Source: Ligula intestinalis (lineage: Eukaryota; Platyhelminthes; Cestoda; Diphyllobothriidea; Diphyllobothriidae). Taken from it: a stretch of DNA of 64,000 bases. Positions 40,401 through 54,800 of this stretch are shown here, in pieces (within the stretch, counting starts at the first letter, position 1; every line of letters begins with the position of its first letter). Location: positions 18,561,622 to 18,625,621 of the forward strand of contig JAYGXS010000004.1 of NCBI GenBank assembly GCA_036362985.1. The letters run 5' to 3'. The position numbers and the translations under genes are program-made. The notes below the pieces were generated by a model. It was not told the DNA's origin. It did no database searches and saw nothing but the letters and a program-made list of their open reading frames with translations.

Positions 40401-43400
40401 CCATGTGAATTGAATACTTACGCGATTTGAGGTGCAGCATACATAAATTTATTTCCTTAAAACTTGCACTTTGCGCAATGAATATGGATAAGGAAAACGC
40501 CCAGACCTATTTTAGTACTAAATAGTTGTGACAAAAGCTGCGCATGGAGAGAGGAGGGGGAGGGGGCTTTCGTAACGATATCACCACGGCGGACGACTCG
40601 ACAAAGAGAGTCTACATGGCAGATCAAAGGTACTCTGTCACTGCTGTTTCAATAATCAAGTTCCATGGGTTGCTTATGTTTTATTATTCAATGTCCAGGG
40701 CTGGATGATGCCTGAAGCCGAAGTACTGTGTAAAAGTTATCCAGAAACTATCGCGAGTGCAAATCAATTCACCAAATTTACTTACAAAGTGGCCGTAAAC
40801 TTTCGGCAACGAAAACCTGGAAAGTATGTGAGACGGCACAAACTTCTGTAATTTTTGTGCCGAAAGTTCTGGAATTTAATCATATAGATACACACCCAAA
40901 AATACGGACCAACTTAATTCCTATGAACAGCAACTTCGCTACAAATAAAATACCTAGTGTTAGGAAAGTGCTTTAGAAATTCCACTTTGTTTTCGGAGGA
41001 AACACATTAACTGCTTGATTTTTAGAATGTTGCTTTCCGTAGAACTACTTCAGGTGAGTGTTCCGTCGAGTATTTGTGCAGTGAGTCAAAAAACATGGAC
41101 TTTTATATAAGCTGATTTAGAACGTGATGGGGTTGACTACCGCCGGCTATAAGCCATTGAATGGCAATAGATGCATTCTAGAGGCATGAAAATGCCCAAA
41201 ACGAGTGGGGAAGGACGGAGGTGAAGGCGCCTGAAGTCAAGGAACGGTCTGGTAGCTTAATCAAATAGCTAGTGAGGTTAAATGAGAAGCAAAAGAATGT
41301 TCAATGTAAACGGGACATAGGATCTACATAAAAGCGTCACCGAGACCACGCAGGAACCTACCGCTCGGGAATTTGACTATCGGCGTAATGTTCTAAAAAC
41401 AGTCGATGTTATGTGGGTGTATGGTTTAATCAAACAGCTTGCGACACAAACTTAATCGGTGGGTGCAACGTGTGATGGAAAGGACTCACCTAATCTTTGA
41501 TTTTGAATCTTGGTGATTCAAGACGCGCAACTCCCCGTCAATCTGACGCCGACCATAGCTGGATAGTTTTTTGCCGGGCGGCTACAAAATCAAAGGAAAG
41601 CACGTCAGTGGTATGTCTTCAACCATGGAAAAGGATCTTGGTGGTGGTGGTGGTGGCGGCGGTGGAAGAACGGCTAGCTTCACAAGATTTCAAAAAGATG
41701 CATAGACATCTGTGACATAGACTGTACTTGACTAAAACTCAAGACGCACACAAGAGGTCTCACTTAAGGATCCTTACAACGGATTAAGGACAGAAACAGA
41801 TATTGGATATGGGATAAACTAATTGCTCAGTCTCAAATAAAATACACGCCAGTGAACGTAGGACTACGTAAAATAAATTGCGTTCTGGGCAAATCGTTTG
41901 CAGTTCAAACCTCTTAACATCAGGATATACCCTTCAGGTGGGCAATAAATGTCACGGAAAATACAAAAACCACAGCCTCTATATAGGCTGTAGCTAAATA
42001 TACTGAGGAAAATAGGACCTCCGTTTCCTCCTAGCCTACAGTCAGAATTATTTGGCGACGAGATGGGTTGTGGGGGAGGCTGGGACGGGGCTTTTTTCGA
42101 CGACATTAAACAACAAGGGAATATAAGACGAAAACCAATCGACTACTTCGACTGTAAGTAGCGATACGAATCACTATTGTCTCAGGAGGTGGGAGCAGTC
42201 GCGACTTGCACGTAATGGCGCAGTCTTTACATTCACCATGCCACGACAAAGTCAAGACTGGAAGTAGGCGTTAACGCTGTGAATGACAAGGCTTAACGAC
42301 CCGCCTACATTAACCACACAGGACACGCTCCCTGACAGGACACGCACTCGACAGCAGAAAAAGGCTCCCACATATCACACAAACAAGAAAGTTTTCATTA
42401 ACGACTGCATTAAAGGGAACAACTGCAGCCAGGCCCTCGGTCCCAATTGTGAAAGAACTAGAATATTAGCCCTCAAAGATTTGAGCCAGAACCACTAGTA
42501 CATCCTGATAACACAAAAGACTTTCGCGAGGCGTTTATAGGCAGCAGACTAGGCAGTTGATTTTATCTGGATCGACATCCTGCCCACCGCACTCTTGCAT
42601 GCACAAGTGCCCTCTTTCGGTCTATTGGCACACTGATGGTGGGGTAGAAAGCAGTTGCTGACACCATGAACAGGTGATCGCAGTTCAAAGCTCGCAAGCA
42701 ACGAAGTCTACCACGCGCCCCAGGGCGTAGGCGCGCAGTACCGATGACTTGTGCCCACATTGGCGGATAGTGAAACAGAGTTGCGCTGCATTAACCAGAC
42801 AATTTCTTCCCCCACCCGCCTCGCCCCAGTGACAAGATTAACTCAATATCACCAAAGGTGATCACGGGTGCAGTTCTTGTCAAATAAAGCCACACGATTT
42901 GGTCCCCATTACTACAAGAAACACCGTACGGGTCGCATACGAGTACCATAAAGGTCGTATTGAGAAGAAGGCCACTGCACCCTCAACGCCTTGTTCTCCA
43001 AGCGCCGCAAAGTACTCACCTTGGGGCTCGACTTACCCTGTCAGTTGGCAACCACGACTAAGTATTTCGTAGTACATGTGATGTGATGGAGTTGCATATG
43101 ACCAACTATGACGGCGTGACCAGGAATATATAGTCATACCTCATGAAGCTTGCCTTGTATCGATTTGATGACCCGGCCTGGTTGTCAGAAATCACACGAC
43201 GTGTATGCTTGCTGACAGAGGGAACACAATTTGCCAAGAGGAAACGCGCCAAAAACATGCAGATCGTTCGCACTGAATAACCGCCTACAACATCTTTTTT
43301 GATTGGCTAATATTATGTCCAATCGGATTCTAGAAGAGCCGAGCAGCTTCTCACAGAGATAGACCAATCAGATCTTACGGGACCAATGCGGTCGGGGCCA

Positions 43401-46400
43401 ATTACAAGAGGCTGTCGACAGCATGCAGTCAGCACACAGGGGAAGCGCGCACGTGCATACCAGTACGCTTAACTAAGTCTTTGGGCAGTTGGAGATTTCC
43501 AACAGTTTGTATTGTTGGCGGTCGTCCTTTGTGACCGCCCCACTTTCGTAGCTCCGAAGGTATCCGATCGGGGCAAACCGGGATAAACAGGTTAATTTAC
43601 ACCGGATGTTTACAGTGATTAAACAGTTCGGATTTTGCTGCGCAGGGGATGATTTCCTCGTGCTGACATTGTGGTGGGCCAAGAGCCTATGAACAAGGTC
43701 AGTTTGGACTTTCGACGGGGGCAGGAATGTGACTTTAGTTTACAGCATTCCAATCCTTCGTGCTGGCATTTCGCCTTAATACTGGCTCTTCATATGGCTT
43801 CAGAGATTGCTGTTTCGGTTTTGATGGTTGATTTTCGGTCCTATGCAAACGTTGTTCAGGTCTCTTGGTTAAATTTGAGTCACTTCAGGGAAGCCTTTAA
43901 GAGATCCTGAAGCACCGTAACCCACCATTATGCCGGTAACGTCTCGACCGAAGGATCCTCTCGGTATGCAGTCATCAGTGATTCTAAAAAAGTTGCCGCT
44001 CCAACTCATTTGAAACTCTCTTAACATTAAACTGATGGCTAGCATGTCAGTCTACTGCAAGATGTGGATATTGGACTGCTGAGACAGGCACATGTGGGCG
44101 TTATATCCTTTTCCATATCCCCCAAATACGTTAGAATTCCCGTTTGACTCTGATAAATGGTCTGCGTCTGCGTGTTGTTAAGATTATGGCCCTAAACATC
44201 CTGAGATGAGCACTAAAGGTGTCGAAGGCGATCTAGGAGAAGTACTGTATCCTGCAAAAGGCATAATCGGTTGTGGGGATCCGGGCCGCAATCTCGTCGT
44301 CAGTTCTATTGATCCAGTGGTTGGTACTACCCAGGAAGGGTTTATGAACTGTTGTGCGGCGGTTACCACTGAATTCTACTATGGATTTGGTGTATCTTAC
44401 AGTTGGCAGCGCTCTGTGCATGATAGCCGTCTTCTGTGTGTTGCAGGCTAGTCCAAAGTTCACGCATCCAGAGGTGAAATGGCTTGGATCTGTCTTTATT
44501 TGTGGTTTTCAATGTAGAATCGTTGGCGTACAGCAGGTCCCATATTCAGACCTATGACTTAATCGTACAGTAGATTCCCTACCTCATGCACTGGCAGCCG
44601 GAATTCTGAAATGAGTTTTCGATTGGAACATATTAATTGCGGATGGTTGTAATAGAGATGATCATACAACCTAATCTCAACATATTTTGGACACTTCAGG
44701 ATGCCGGCCTTTTAAGGAGCTTTTTTCTTACCGCCAAGACAAAGCATGTACTATAAAAATTGACTACTTGAGTAGTAAGCCTTTTTTCATTAATTTAGAC
44801 TGCCTTTATAGATACAAATACATTTTTTGGAAAAGACGCACGAAAAAATTATTTCTTGTACTCCTTCGGTATCAAATTACACCTTCTTTAAATTTTACAC
44901 TCAAATATAGGGTAGCTTTTGGTTATAAAAATAATTCTAATCATGAGCTTTTTTACAATTTTCAGGTGTTCATTCAGAGAACACCGTATCCGTCATGTGT
45001 TAATGCTGCCTTTACTGTATAAAGCATGCTCCATATCTATTGCAACATTTTATGAGAACAATGTGAGATCTTTCTCAAGCTGTAGGCTAAAGCGTATTTT
45101 TCCTTAAACAGGATGTACACAGTGCGCAGTTTGTAAACCTTGAATTCAAGTGCAGCGGTCACAAGGTTTCAAAATTATTCGACAATTTAGAAATTTTTTA
45201 AAAACCGAAACATACCGTTTCTTTAAATATTAAATTTAAAGAAGGCGTAATTTGCTACCGAAGGAATACAAGAAATAATTTTTTCGCCCATGTTTTCTAA
45301 AGAATATATTCGAATCTATAAAGGCAGTCGAAATTAATGACAAAAAGGTATGGTATTTAAGCAGTTACTTTTCATAGCACACGTTTTGTCTCGGCAGTCA
45401 GAAAGAAGCTCCTTAAAAAGCCGGCATCCTGAAGTGTCCAAAATATGTTGAGATTAGGTTGTATGATCATCTCTATTACAACCATCCGCAATTAATATGT
45501 TCCAATCGAAAACTCATTTCAGAATTCCGGCTGCCAGTGCATGAGGTAGGGAATCTACTGTACTTCAGCTTTTTACACAGCGCAAAGGTTTCCAGTGTTG
45601 ATCCGCTGTCCATCAAGCATTCTATTATGCAACCATGAACATGTTTGAGAATACTGGTCGCCGTATTTCGAAGCCATCGGTATCAAACCAGTCCTAGTGT
45701 GTTGAGCAAGCAGGTCTGAGAACTTCAGTTACAGCGACGTGGATGGCTTTCCAATCTTGATAAAAATCCCTTTTTTTTCTTCCAAGATTTGCGAACAGCC
45801 GCGCAGATGGCGAGCGAATACTGGTGGTCTAAGTTGGAGTCGTCAGGTTTGAGTGCAGTCTGTTGAAGAACAGCTGTGGTCAACTTCGTTGGCCCGTGTC
45901 CCATTGCGACCATTTTCGTGGTTGGAAGTGCAGACCCCATTTCCGAGGCCAAAGGGGATGATCTGTTTAACATCGAGCACCGGGCTTCGCTCTTGTCAAG
46001 CAGCACGTCTGCTGAAGAGTACGCGTGCAACAGTTGGCATTTTAAAGATCCAATATATACTCATATTGTCCACTTTTGGTTGGGAAGCCGGAGAGCTGCT
46101 TCCTAGCGTCGTTGTTTGATTGCTATTTTAAGTGGATACACGTCACAGAGTTCCGCTGTTAATACCGATTCTCGCATTGAGGAGGCGGAGGATGCAGGAC
46201 GAGGGAGAGAGGGGGTGGCTAGGCCTTTTGAATGGCAGGAATATATGACTAGGCCAGCAGCAGCAGCCGCAGTTAAATAGGGTGCACCGTAAATCGTACC
46301 AGGTATGGGGTTGGACAACTGTCTAACTCTCTCTCTCTCTCTGTGCGTAAGCGTGCACACATAGACACTACAGTAAAAGGGCATCTGTGTGGGGCAGGCA

Positions 46401-49400
46401 AGCAGGGGTGGGGAGCAAGGGGGGAACAGAGTGCACGCGCTCGCGCACGCATTGTTAAGTCGTTAAGGCTTTAAATACATTTAATAACACCGACGAAAAG
46501 GCAGTTTGTTTGGGACAATCGGGTTGGGTTGACCAGAACATATTAATCACAGTCTGTTGGACTGCAAGGAGTACGGCAGTAGATGCTGCTGCTGCAGCTG
46601 CAGCATAAAGGCGACTGTTGGCCGTTGCATAAAAGCGCACAGAGGGCGGAGTTCAAGAAGAAGCAGCAGCACAAAGGTGGGTGTGTATGGNNNNNNNNNN
46701 GTATGCCCGTCATTTGAGTACCAAGTGACAAGGTGGTGGCGCGGATGATCAAAACGGGTGCTTGACACAACGAGGTGGTTCGACGATGCGAAGTTGACAA
46801 GGCGCTCACCGTTGGCACATTGCGCTCTGACAGCAAATTTGCCTACTACATGACGGGTTCCAGCGTCACACACTCCTGGTCGGGCGTTCCAATCACCGGC
46901 AATGACGAGTAGATCGCTTCTTGCGATGCGGTCAACTGTTCGCTGGAAGTCGCTGTAGAAGTCACCTTTTACGCTGTCATCAGCAGCCAGAGTAGGCGCA
47001 TATACCGAGATGATGGAAACGTTGACTGGGGCACTTTTCAAACGGATCCAAGCGATCCGCGGTGAGACAGCCTCCCACTCTAGCAGACTCGAGTGAAATT
47101 CATCGGCCAAGGCTATAGCGACACTATACAGTCCAGAGTTGTCGGACACACCACTGTGGTAGAGATGGTACGCAGAGTCAGTTCTTGGTACTTGCAGCAG
47201 TTTGTGGCCAGTGCTAGGTAGGCGGACCTCAGAGAGACACGCCACACCAACACGGTATTCAGAAAGGGATTTGGCTGTTAACAGTTGGGCGCCGTCATCC
47301 CTCAGAGTTTAAACATTCCAGCCTGCAATTCGCAATCCGGCATCAGCTCGCAGATTTAACACCCGTCCCGCGATGCCAAGAGGATGGGGCGCGTCGGTTC
47401 CCGCGGACGCCGTAGGTATTCTTGTGTTGTGCGTGTCCGCACATCACAATCCAGCAGCAGCTCGCAAATTTAACACTCCACCCGCGATGCCAAGATGATG
47501 GGGCGCGTCCGTTCCCGCGGACACCGTAACAGAGGTCGTATTTTGCGGATGGTTGTGATTCATGAGTGTAGAAAGTCAATGCTGTGTTTCGTGGAGAAAA
47601 GGGGATTGGCGCTAGGTCCCCGGTCTTGTTCCCCTACCAGAGCCCCGTTAGCCAAGCAAAAGCAAGTTTGCGGCGCGCACCAGCGTGGAGGTGGGGTTGG
47701 ATTTCACGCACCCAGGCAGCCTAGCCTCGTGGTAACCACGTGGGTGGCAGCAGAGGAGGAGAAAATAGGAGGAGGGGGAAGAGAATTACGAAAATCCTGG
47801 GCGAACGTCATTATGATAGACTGTAGCAATAGCAGCGGTGGCGGTGGTGATGCTGACGAGAATGGTGATGAGGGTGACGGCAACTACGGTGAGCATGACA
47901 ATTACCCTGCGAGTCGAAATGATGATGGCCGAAGACCTCTGCTGTTGCTCATAAAATGCTTGCAGGGCTCATTGAGGCAGTCAAATGTATAAAATTAGGT
48001 GTCCCACCTCATACGACCCAGAATTTAATATGTTAGTCTTTCAGATCTTGGGCACTAGAAGGACACGTGAATGCGTGCAAAGAATGACGTTCATGAGTAA
48101 GGGATACAGCAGTAGCAGCAGCAGCTCAATGATTTTCTGACTGCGATCGAGTCGTCATATTGTCTAAAACAGGTTTTATTCTAAAATACTAAGCTTCTAC
48201 GAAAAAATAAAAAACCAAAAAAGAATGCGGAACAGTGCAAGCACTGGTTTCTGTAGGTAGACATGACAACGACTCACCAGAGTTATCTCGACGATGCTAT
48301 AATAGATGAAAATAGGCAAATTATTTAGCGTGAATACAAACGAAAATTACGGCGAAAAATGCATTTAAGTAGAGGAAACATAGTCAAAATGGAATGATGC
48401 AAAGACAGGTTAAGGATTGCTTATATGCCTCTCCCCCCACTCCCTTGCATGACACAAGAATGGGAATGCACCGCAGGGTAGACTGGTTTGTGCTAAATAT
48501 CAGGTGATATAGCATTGTGGTTGTGTTTTAGGTGAGAGACAGGGTTGGGAAACGGCAATAAATATTACTACTGAAATTTTGCGCAGGGCCAATGTGGATT
48601 ACGGGGTTACTATTTCTGTGGCCAGCTGGGAGAAGGAGGGGGTGGCATATAAGTGTGCCTCGTCCATGACTGTACATTGAACAGAAATATGGCATAGACG
48701 GGCAGAAACCGAAGCAAACTTTGGAGTGTTTAAAAAACGCAATAGGTAAAGTGCTTGTAAGGAGTTAAAAAGTGTCTACGTGAAACTGATAAACCGAATC
48801 GTTCTGAGGAATGCACGGATATCCCAGACCACCCAAGAAAGGCGACTGAGGTAGTTTAGACACGTTCTTCGTCGTCAACCTTTCGAGCTCGGTGTTACTA
48901 CCTTAGGTCCGACAGCGGTACCTAACTGCAGACGTCGAAGTGGGGGGGGGCAACTCACAACCTGCTCGACACTGTCCATCAGGACATGGAATAGGTTCTG
49001 AGACCTTCAGTATTCGACCTCCAGCGTTAGCTAAGAGAATGAATTAAACCCTCTAGGTCTGCTGCCACGAATCGTCACGCGTGGAGAAGTACCATTCGGA
49101 CATAATGGAGGCCGGCTGGATCAGTCGTGATTGCAGACGCAACGAGTACACGTAAGTAAGTGCAATTCAAATGGATGCATTGAACACAGTGAGCAGCCAT
49201 TTGGTTGCTAAGTAGAAAGAGCTATATAACACTGAACATTGCTGCTTGATCAAAGTCACAGCCGCCGTACTCCAGATTGTTGTACTTTTGTACGAAATTA
49301 TTTGTTGTCGAAAATAACAAATCCATACTGTAGGACGGAAACCATGCGTGCCGTTTACTTACCAGAATCCCCGGAGTTATTGGGGTGACCACAGATAATA

Positions 49401-51852
49401 CCCGACCGTAACAAAAGTCTGCCTCTGGCTAGTAAAGACGAACTACACCTCCTTAAGTGCGAATAGCCACATAAAAAGTAAGTTTAGTCTAGAGTTTGAG
49501 GGTCAACTAATAAAAATTAATCTTTGGATACCCAGTTAACTTCGACATGGCAATATTTCAGTCAACAATTTGAAACGCCAATGGCATTTTAAAGTTACGT
49601 ACTGTCGAAAGCAGAACATAAATCGACTGCAGATATGTAGAATCCAAACAAAATTCCACGTCATTCGATACTACTGGTAAGTCCTGATTTGTCACACGAA
49701 CACACAGAAAAAAGTAATGCGTTTTAATAGCCTGTGCATGAATCGGTCCCCCACATTAACAGAACACAATCGTAGGGCATTAAAAGGACAGTGGGCTAAC
49801 AAACGCATTTAGCGCAGCGCCACCCTACACGCACACAGGGCAAGGTCAGAAGAAATTCCGTACGTAGCCGCCTGCCCTAGGCAACCTCAAGAAGTGCTTT
49901 TGGTCGACACAAGGTCAAGCGGAAAAGATTTGTGTGCGGGCTACTGGGTCAAAGCAGATCTTTCTTCTAGGCAGATGAAGCCCGGTCACTGATTACCAAG
50001 GAGACTGCTGCCATCTCGGAGGACTGGGAAACAGTAAAGGACCAACTTCTATTGATGCAGATGAATTGGGCAGGTGGGATAAGGTCAGCAAAGCATCTAC
50101 ATGAGGCCCACACACAGGCTGGTAGATTCACTAAAGCAGATTATTTGAGGAGAGACGGCATTCGGTCTGACAGTCTTTACTAGTCGTAGATGCGATGTAA
50201 AACCAAATTCGGGCCCGGACAGCATAAACATGAGCAGTGCTCTTAGAAAAAGCGATGTCGCATGCAGTTAGTGGAGTTCCTTTTGGTCTTGCGAGTAGTT
50301 CTCTGAGAGGTAGAAAGTGCGGCAGGCAGTATAGGTGTCAAATTAACCCAATTCAACAAGCAGGAGAGACCGTATCACGTAGATCTGAAAAACACTCACC
50401 TGGCCTGGATTTGGTCAATACTACTGAGGGTATCGAGGTCACGTTTCACCTCGTTGATCGTTTGCGCCAGTTCCCGCATGCAACCAAAAGCATCCGCGAG
50501 TTCTGCCTTCTCGGGATGATCCTCATCTGTCAACTTCCAAAGTTGCTAAAATGGAAGAGGAATGCAAGGTTGAGGGAATTTTGCTGAGAAAAGGACGGCA
50601 AAAAGAGTAGATACGGAAGGGGTAACTGGGAGTAACTGGTCCTAACGTCGCGCAAGCAATATGGTAGTTTATGAATGCATCTATTGCAGCGGAGCGTCAT
50701 CGCCCCAGGAGGCACATATCATTGCTTAAAGTCGAGTGCATTCAGGAAGAACAAAAACTTGTTGTATTTTTTGCCCCTAACGAAACAGTAAAAGGACAAA
50801 TGGTATTGCCAGCAAAGACAAGGAAACTGGAATGGCCCTTTCTGGCTTAGTAGTCAGTGTCAGCCAGTCATACTCAGTTCCATGTGGAGCCCCACTCGAG
50901 CCTCGAACTCGCGACCTTTCCATAAGAGTCTAACGCCCTAGCCATTGGGCCGGCAACACTATCTCCCCTTACTAGTAGCTGCTAAAGCTGCTATCAAGGC
51001 CCGAGAAATGAGGTCCGAGGCAAAGGCGGAGGAGGAAAATTGAGTTCTGACAGCGGTCGGTGAAGGCTCACCAGCGAGCGGTAGGTAATGTTAAAATGCC
51101 TAATTAGTTCTTGTTGGCTAGTTTAGATGGAGAATATTTATCTAAAATGGTAAGTAGAGATGAAATTTAACAGTATTCAACAGACTTATTACCGCTGAAA
51201 TGTCAAATGAAAAAACACGAAAAAGACGCTGGGGAAAATAACCAATGCCACCCAAAAACGCAGTCGCACTTTCGGGATTTAAGTAGTATAGGACATTTTG
51301 AAAACATGGAAAAGGAGGTATTTTAGACTGAATTCGTAACATTAGACAGTATGGAAATGGTAGGTATACATAAGCATCTCCGGTTATCTAGACGTTGCTG
51401 ACGCCATGAATCGTTATGAAAGAGAAATACCAATGCGGTCAACTTTGCGTAAGAATGCTTATTGAAACATCCGGAAGCCAAATTATAATACAGTATCGCA
51501 CTTAATTATGGTAGTGTGCAGACCGCTGCATAAAACCTCGGCTAACAAACACAACCAAATTAATTTGTTAGGAGATTAAAAAGCTGACATTTCAAAACCG
51601 GTGTATCAACCAGAAAGCCGACAAGGAAAGCTGGGGGACCCACTGATGAGCCGGACCCCTCGCAGCTGTATCAAGTAGCGACAGAATAGCGACAAAACAT
51701 GTGTCTGGGGCTTTTAGCTAGTACTTAAGCTATTAGTATGGTACGTTACGACATCAGCTTATACTACCAAAGCCTGCCTGTCGGCAAAAAGTAGATATTT
51801 CTCAGTAGTTGACGGGTTTCAACCCGGTTTACGCCTATAGACTTTGAATACA

Positions 51853-51886
<34 letters not shown>

Positions 51887-54800
51887 GCGAACAGAAATTA
51901 ATTCGCATGAGATTAAAAAGCTAAACAGATCCAAATACGGTGCTGAACCGTATGATAACAAAAGTACTTTCATTTAGGTGGGAGAGCGTATCCCAAGTAA
52001 CGATTGGTTACAAAGAACAACGGACTTCAGTAAGATAGGATGTGAATCCTAGAAGGATGTGTACCTTAATTGTACTGATTTATACCACTAGGATGATAGG
52101 GAATTCAAGGAAAAGTTGATATGCTCAAAGTGTGTAAAATAAGAGAATTGCAAAAATGCCAATTATATAACGCTCGAAATGCTGATGCATACGTAATAAT
52201 CCCTCAAAGCCCCGGTGATCCAATCCTGGGATTGGGTATGACTGACTGCTGACGGCTGATAAACCAGAAGCGGCCATTCCGGTCTCCCTAGTCTTTGTCG
52301 GTTCCATTTTAATATTTACATATAAAATGTGCATATATATGCTAGGCCCAGTACTCAGTACTAAGAGCGTACTCGAGTGCATGTTTGTTTCCGGTTCCAG
52401 CTGGTATTCTGGGTAGTGATTGGCTGATTGGAGGCAGAATAAGCCCCCGAAACATACTGTAGCAATCTGCCCACACTTTGTGTCGCCCCTTCTACACACG
52501 CACACTATTAAACCTCACTAATGTTTCCAACACACTTATAAACATCTTCTATGCGCCTAAACACTCTGCTGCACAGTCGTAAATATGCGAAGGAAAATAA
52601 TAAAACTGTCAAAAATCCGCACAACGTATTCTAGAAGGAAACGCGGAAGGGGCGAGGGATCACTGTAACTGCTTGATGCTAAGAGCATGTACTGAAAATT
52701 GGGTCATGGCAGAAATCTTCGAACAGATAACGAAGACACCCACTTTCGGACCCCTGTACAGCGCCAACATCGGCGGAAAGAGAAGAAAATTTACCCGATC
52801 CCATGAACGCAGCCACAGACATCAATCATCAATGGGTAGCTATTTAGGGCAAGTGTTACCTCTCACATCTGATCATTCCCTATATCCCAGCACCCACCCA
52901 GGGCCGAATTCGAAGGCAATTATGAAATAATATAAAGAAGCTTTTTATTAAAAACTTGGAAGGCGAAGATCAGTTATTTCGTAATACCTAAAATCCTGCT
53001 TCCTACCTGGGGACTGTTTGGAAGAGCCTGTAAGTTCATGTCTGGAAGAACGTTTAGTATTCTGCGTGCTAAGAATTCTAAAGCAGCAAATGATTACAGT
53101 TGATCTCAAAAAATATTTTGAAATTTCAAAAAATTAAAAACATTTTATATTTTTTACTAGCATGGGTTTGAGATAGGCTTTTAATGATAACATTCATGCT
53201 GTCACTTATGATTTAGGTTCAACGGGCTTCTGGGAAAATTATGCATTCATCTCATTTTTTCGGATCGGAGAACATTGTATTGTGACGCATTTCTTCGCTC
53301 AATATTTTATTGATTTTATAGTTTGTACGAAAAAAGGGGGTATAAAGTTAACCTTTATATATTTCCCATTGTCACGACAAGTATGAAGGTATATTTTACC
53401 AGAGGTCCATTAAAAAAACTAACGGAGTGGAAAATCACGCGTACTTTTAGGCTCTATTTGTTGAATGAACTGTTCAGTAAGGGGTGACCGGGCGAGATGC
53501 GATAATAATTAACGCAAGCCTGAAGTGAACAGTCAGGGGATCTTTAGGAAACCATGGTAATGACCAGAGGCATCACTCTGGCACAAAATGAAAACGAGAA
53601 AAACAGTATTCAAGAGGTCTTCGCATTGAAAAATTTGAAGAGATTGTTAAATGACTTCAGAAAGCTATAACTGGTAATTGCAAATCAAGGGCTTCTGATG
53701 TCCAACGGTTTTGATTATCATTCCTTAACTGAAAGTATGCAGTAGGGACATAATTACATCGGATACTTTCAAAAGATCACTCTAAAAGGGCGAGGGTGCC
53801 ACTAAGTATGACCTACCTCGAGCAAGAGATGATACTTGAGAACCCGTTGTATTGGAACGGCCAGCAATTCCGTGAGGTGAAACTTGCTATAGTTCTCAGA
53901 TTGCGATTGGCAAATCTAAAGGTGAACAGGAAAATAAAGTTAACCCGGGGCAAATGGATGAAGTCAATGAACACACCGATTGCAAAAAATAAAATGGCAT
54001 ATGCGGGCGTTTTACAAAAAGTTGCCACTTAAATTAAGTACTTGGGGAGTTGGACTCCTCGAAGTGTACCAGTTCATTGTCAAAGAAAATTCATCACTGT
54101 GACTAGAAAAAGAGCGCAATGTGCTCGGTCGAATATATGACGACGCAAATAAATTCAACGCAGCTAATAGATCCCAGATATTGCACTTAAAACTGTCTTT
54201 ATATTAGCAGGATCATTTTTGTGACCAAGTAACTTAATATATTTGGAAATTATGGTGTTCCCCTTTGGGTCAGGGATTAATATGACATAATAGTTTCCAG
54301 GAAGAGCCGGGCACACATTTATTGACAAAGAATGAACAGCTTTTATTAATTATGTGCCGGTTTGACCGTCAGATAGGACGGCACCCACCTGATCGCATGG
54401 AGTGCGTGCAAGACCGCTGACTTGCACGTTAATTAGTTTATAGTGAGACGAACGTGTACTGTATCTAATACACTATCCCCATCTCCACCCACTTTGCGCT
54501 GATGGCAAGACAATGTCAAGACGGCAGGGGTGGAAACGGAACTTTTTAAGTTCATCAAGCTGAAAGACTTACAAAAGACGGAGCACCCGAGTGCGAAATG
54601 AGAGATGACCATTCAGCTTCGTTCCACAGCAAAATTATCTAAGCGACAACAGTTTAGTGATCTCCTCTACCACTTTAATGGTCTTTGTGACGCTTGGTTG
54701 GAGAAAAAATAAGCATTAAAATATTACAATAGAAAAATACATTTTTGAAACAACTACGCCCGAAAGGTCTACATTTGCGTATGTGATTTAATAGGTGCCA

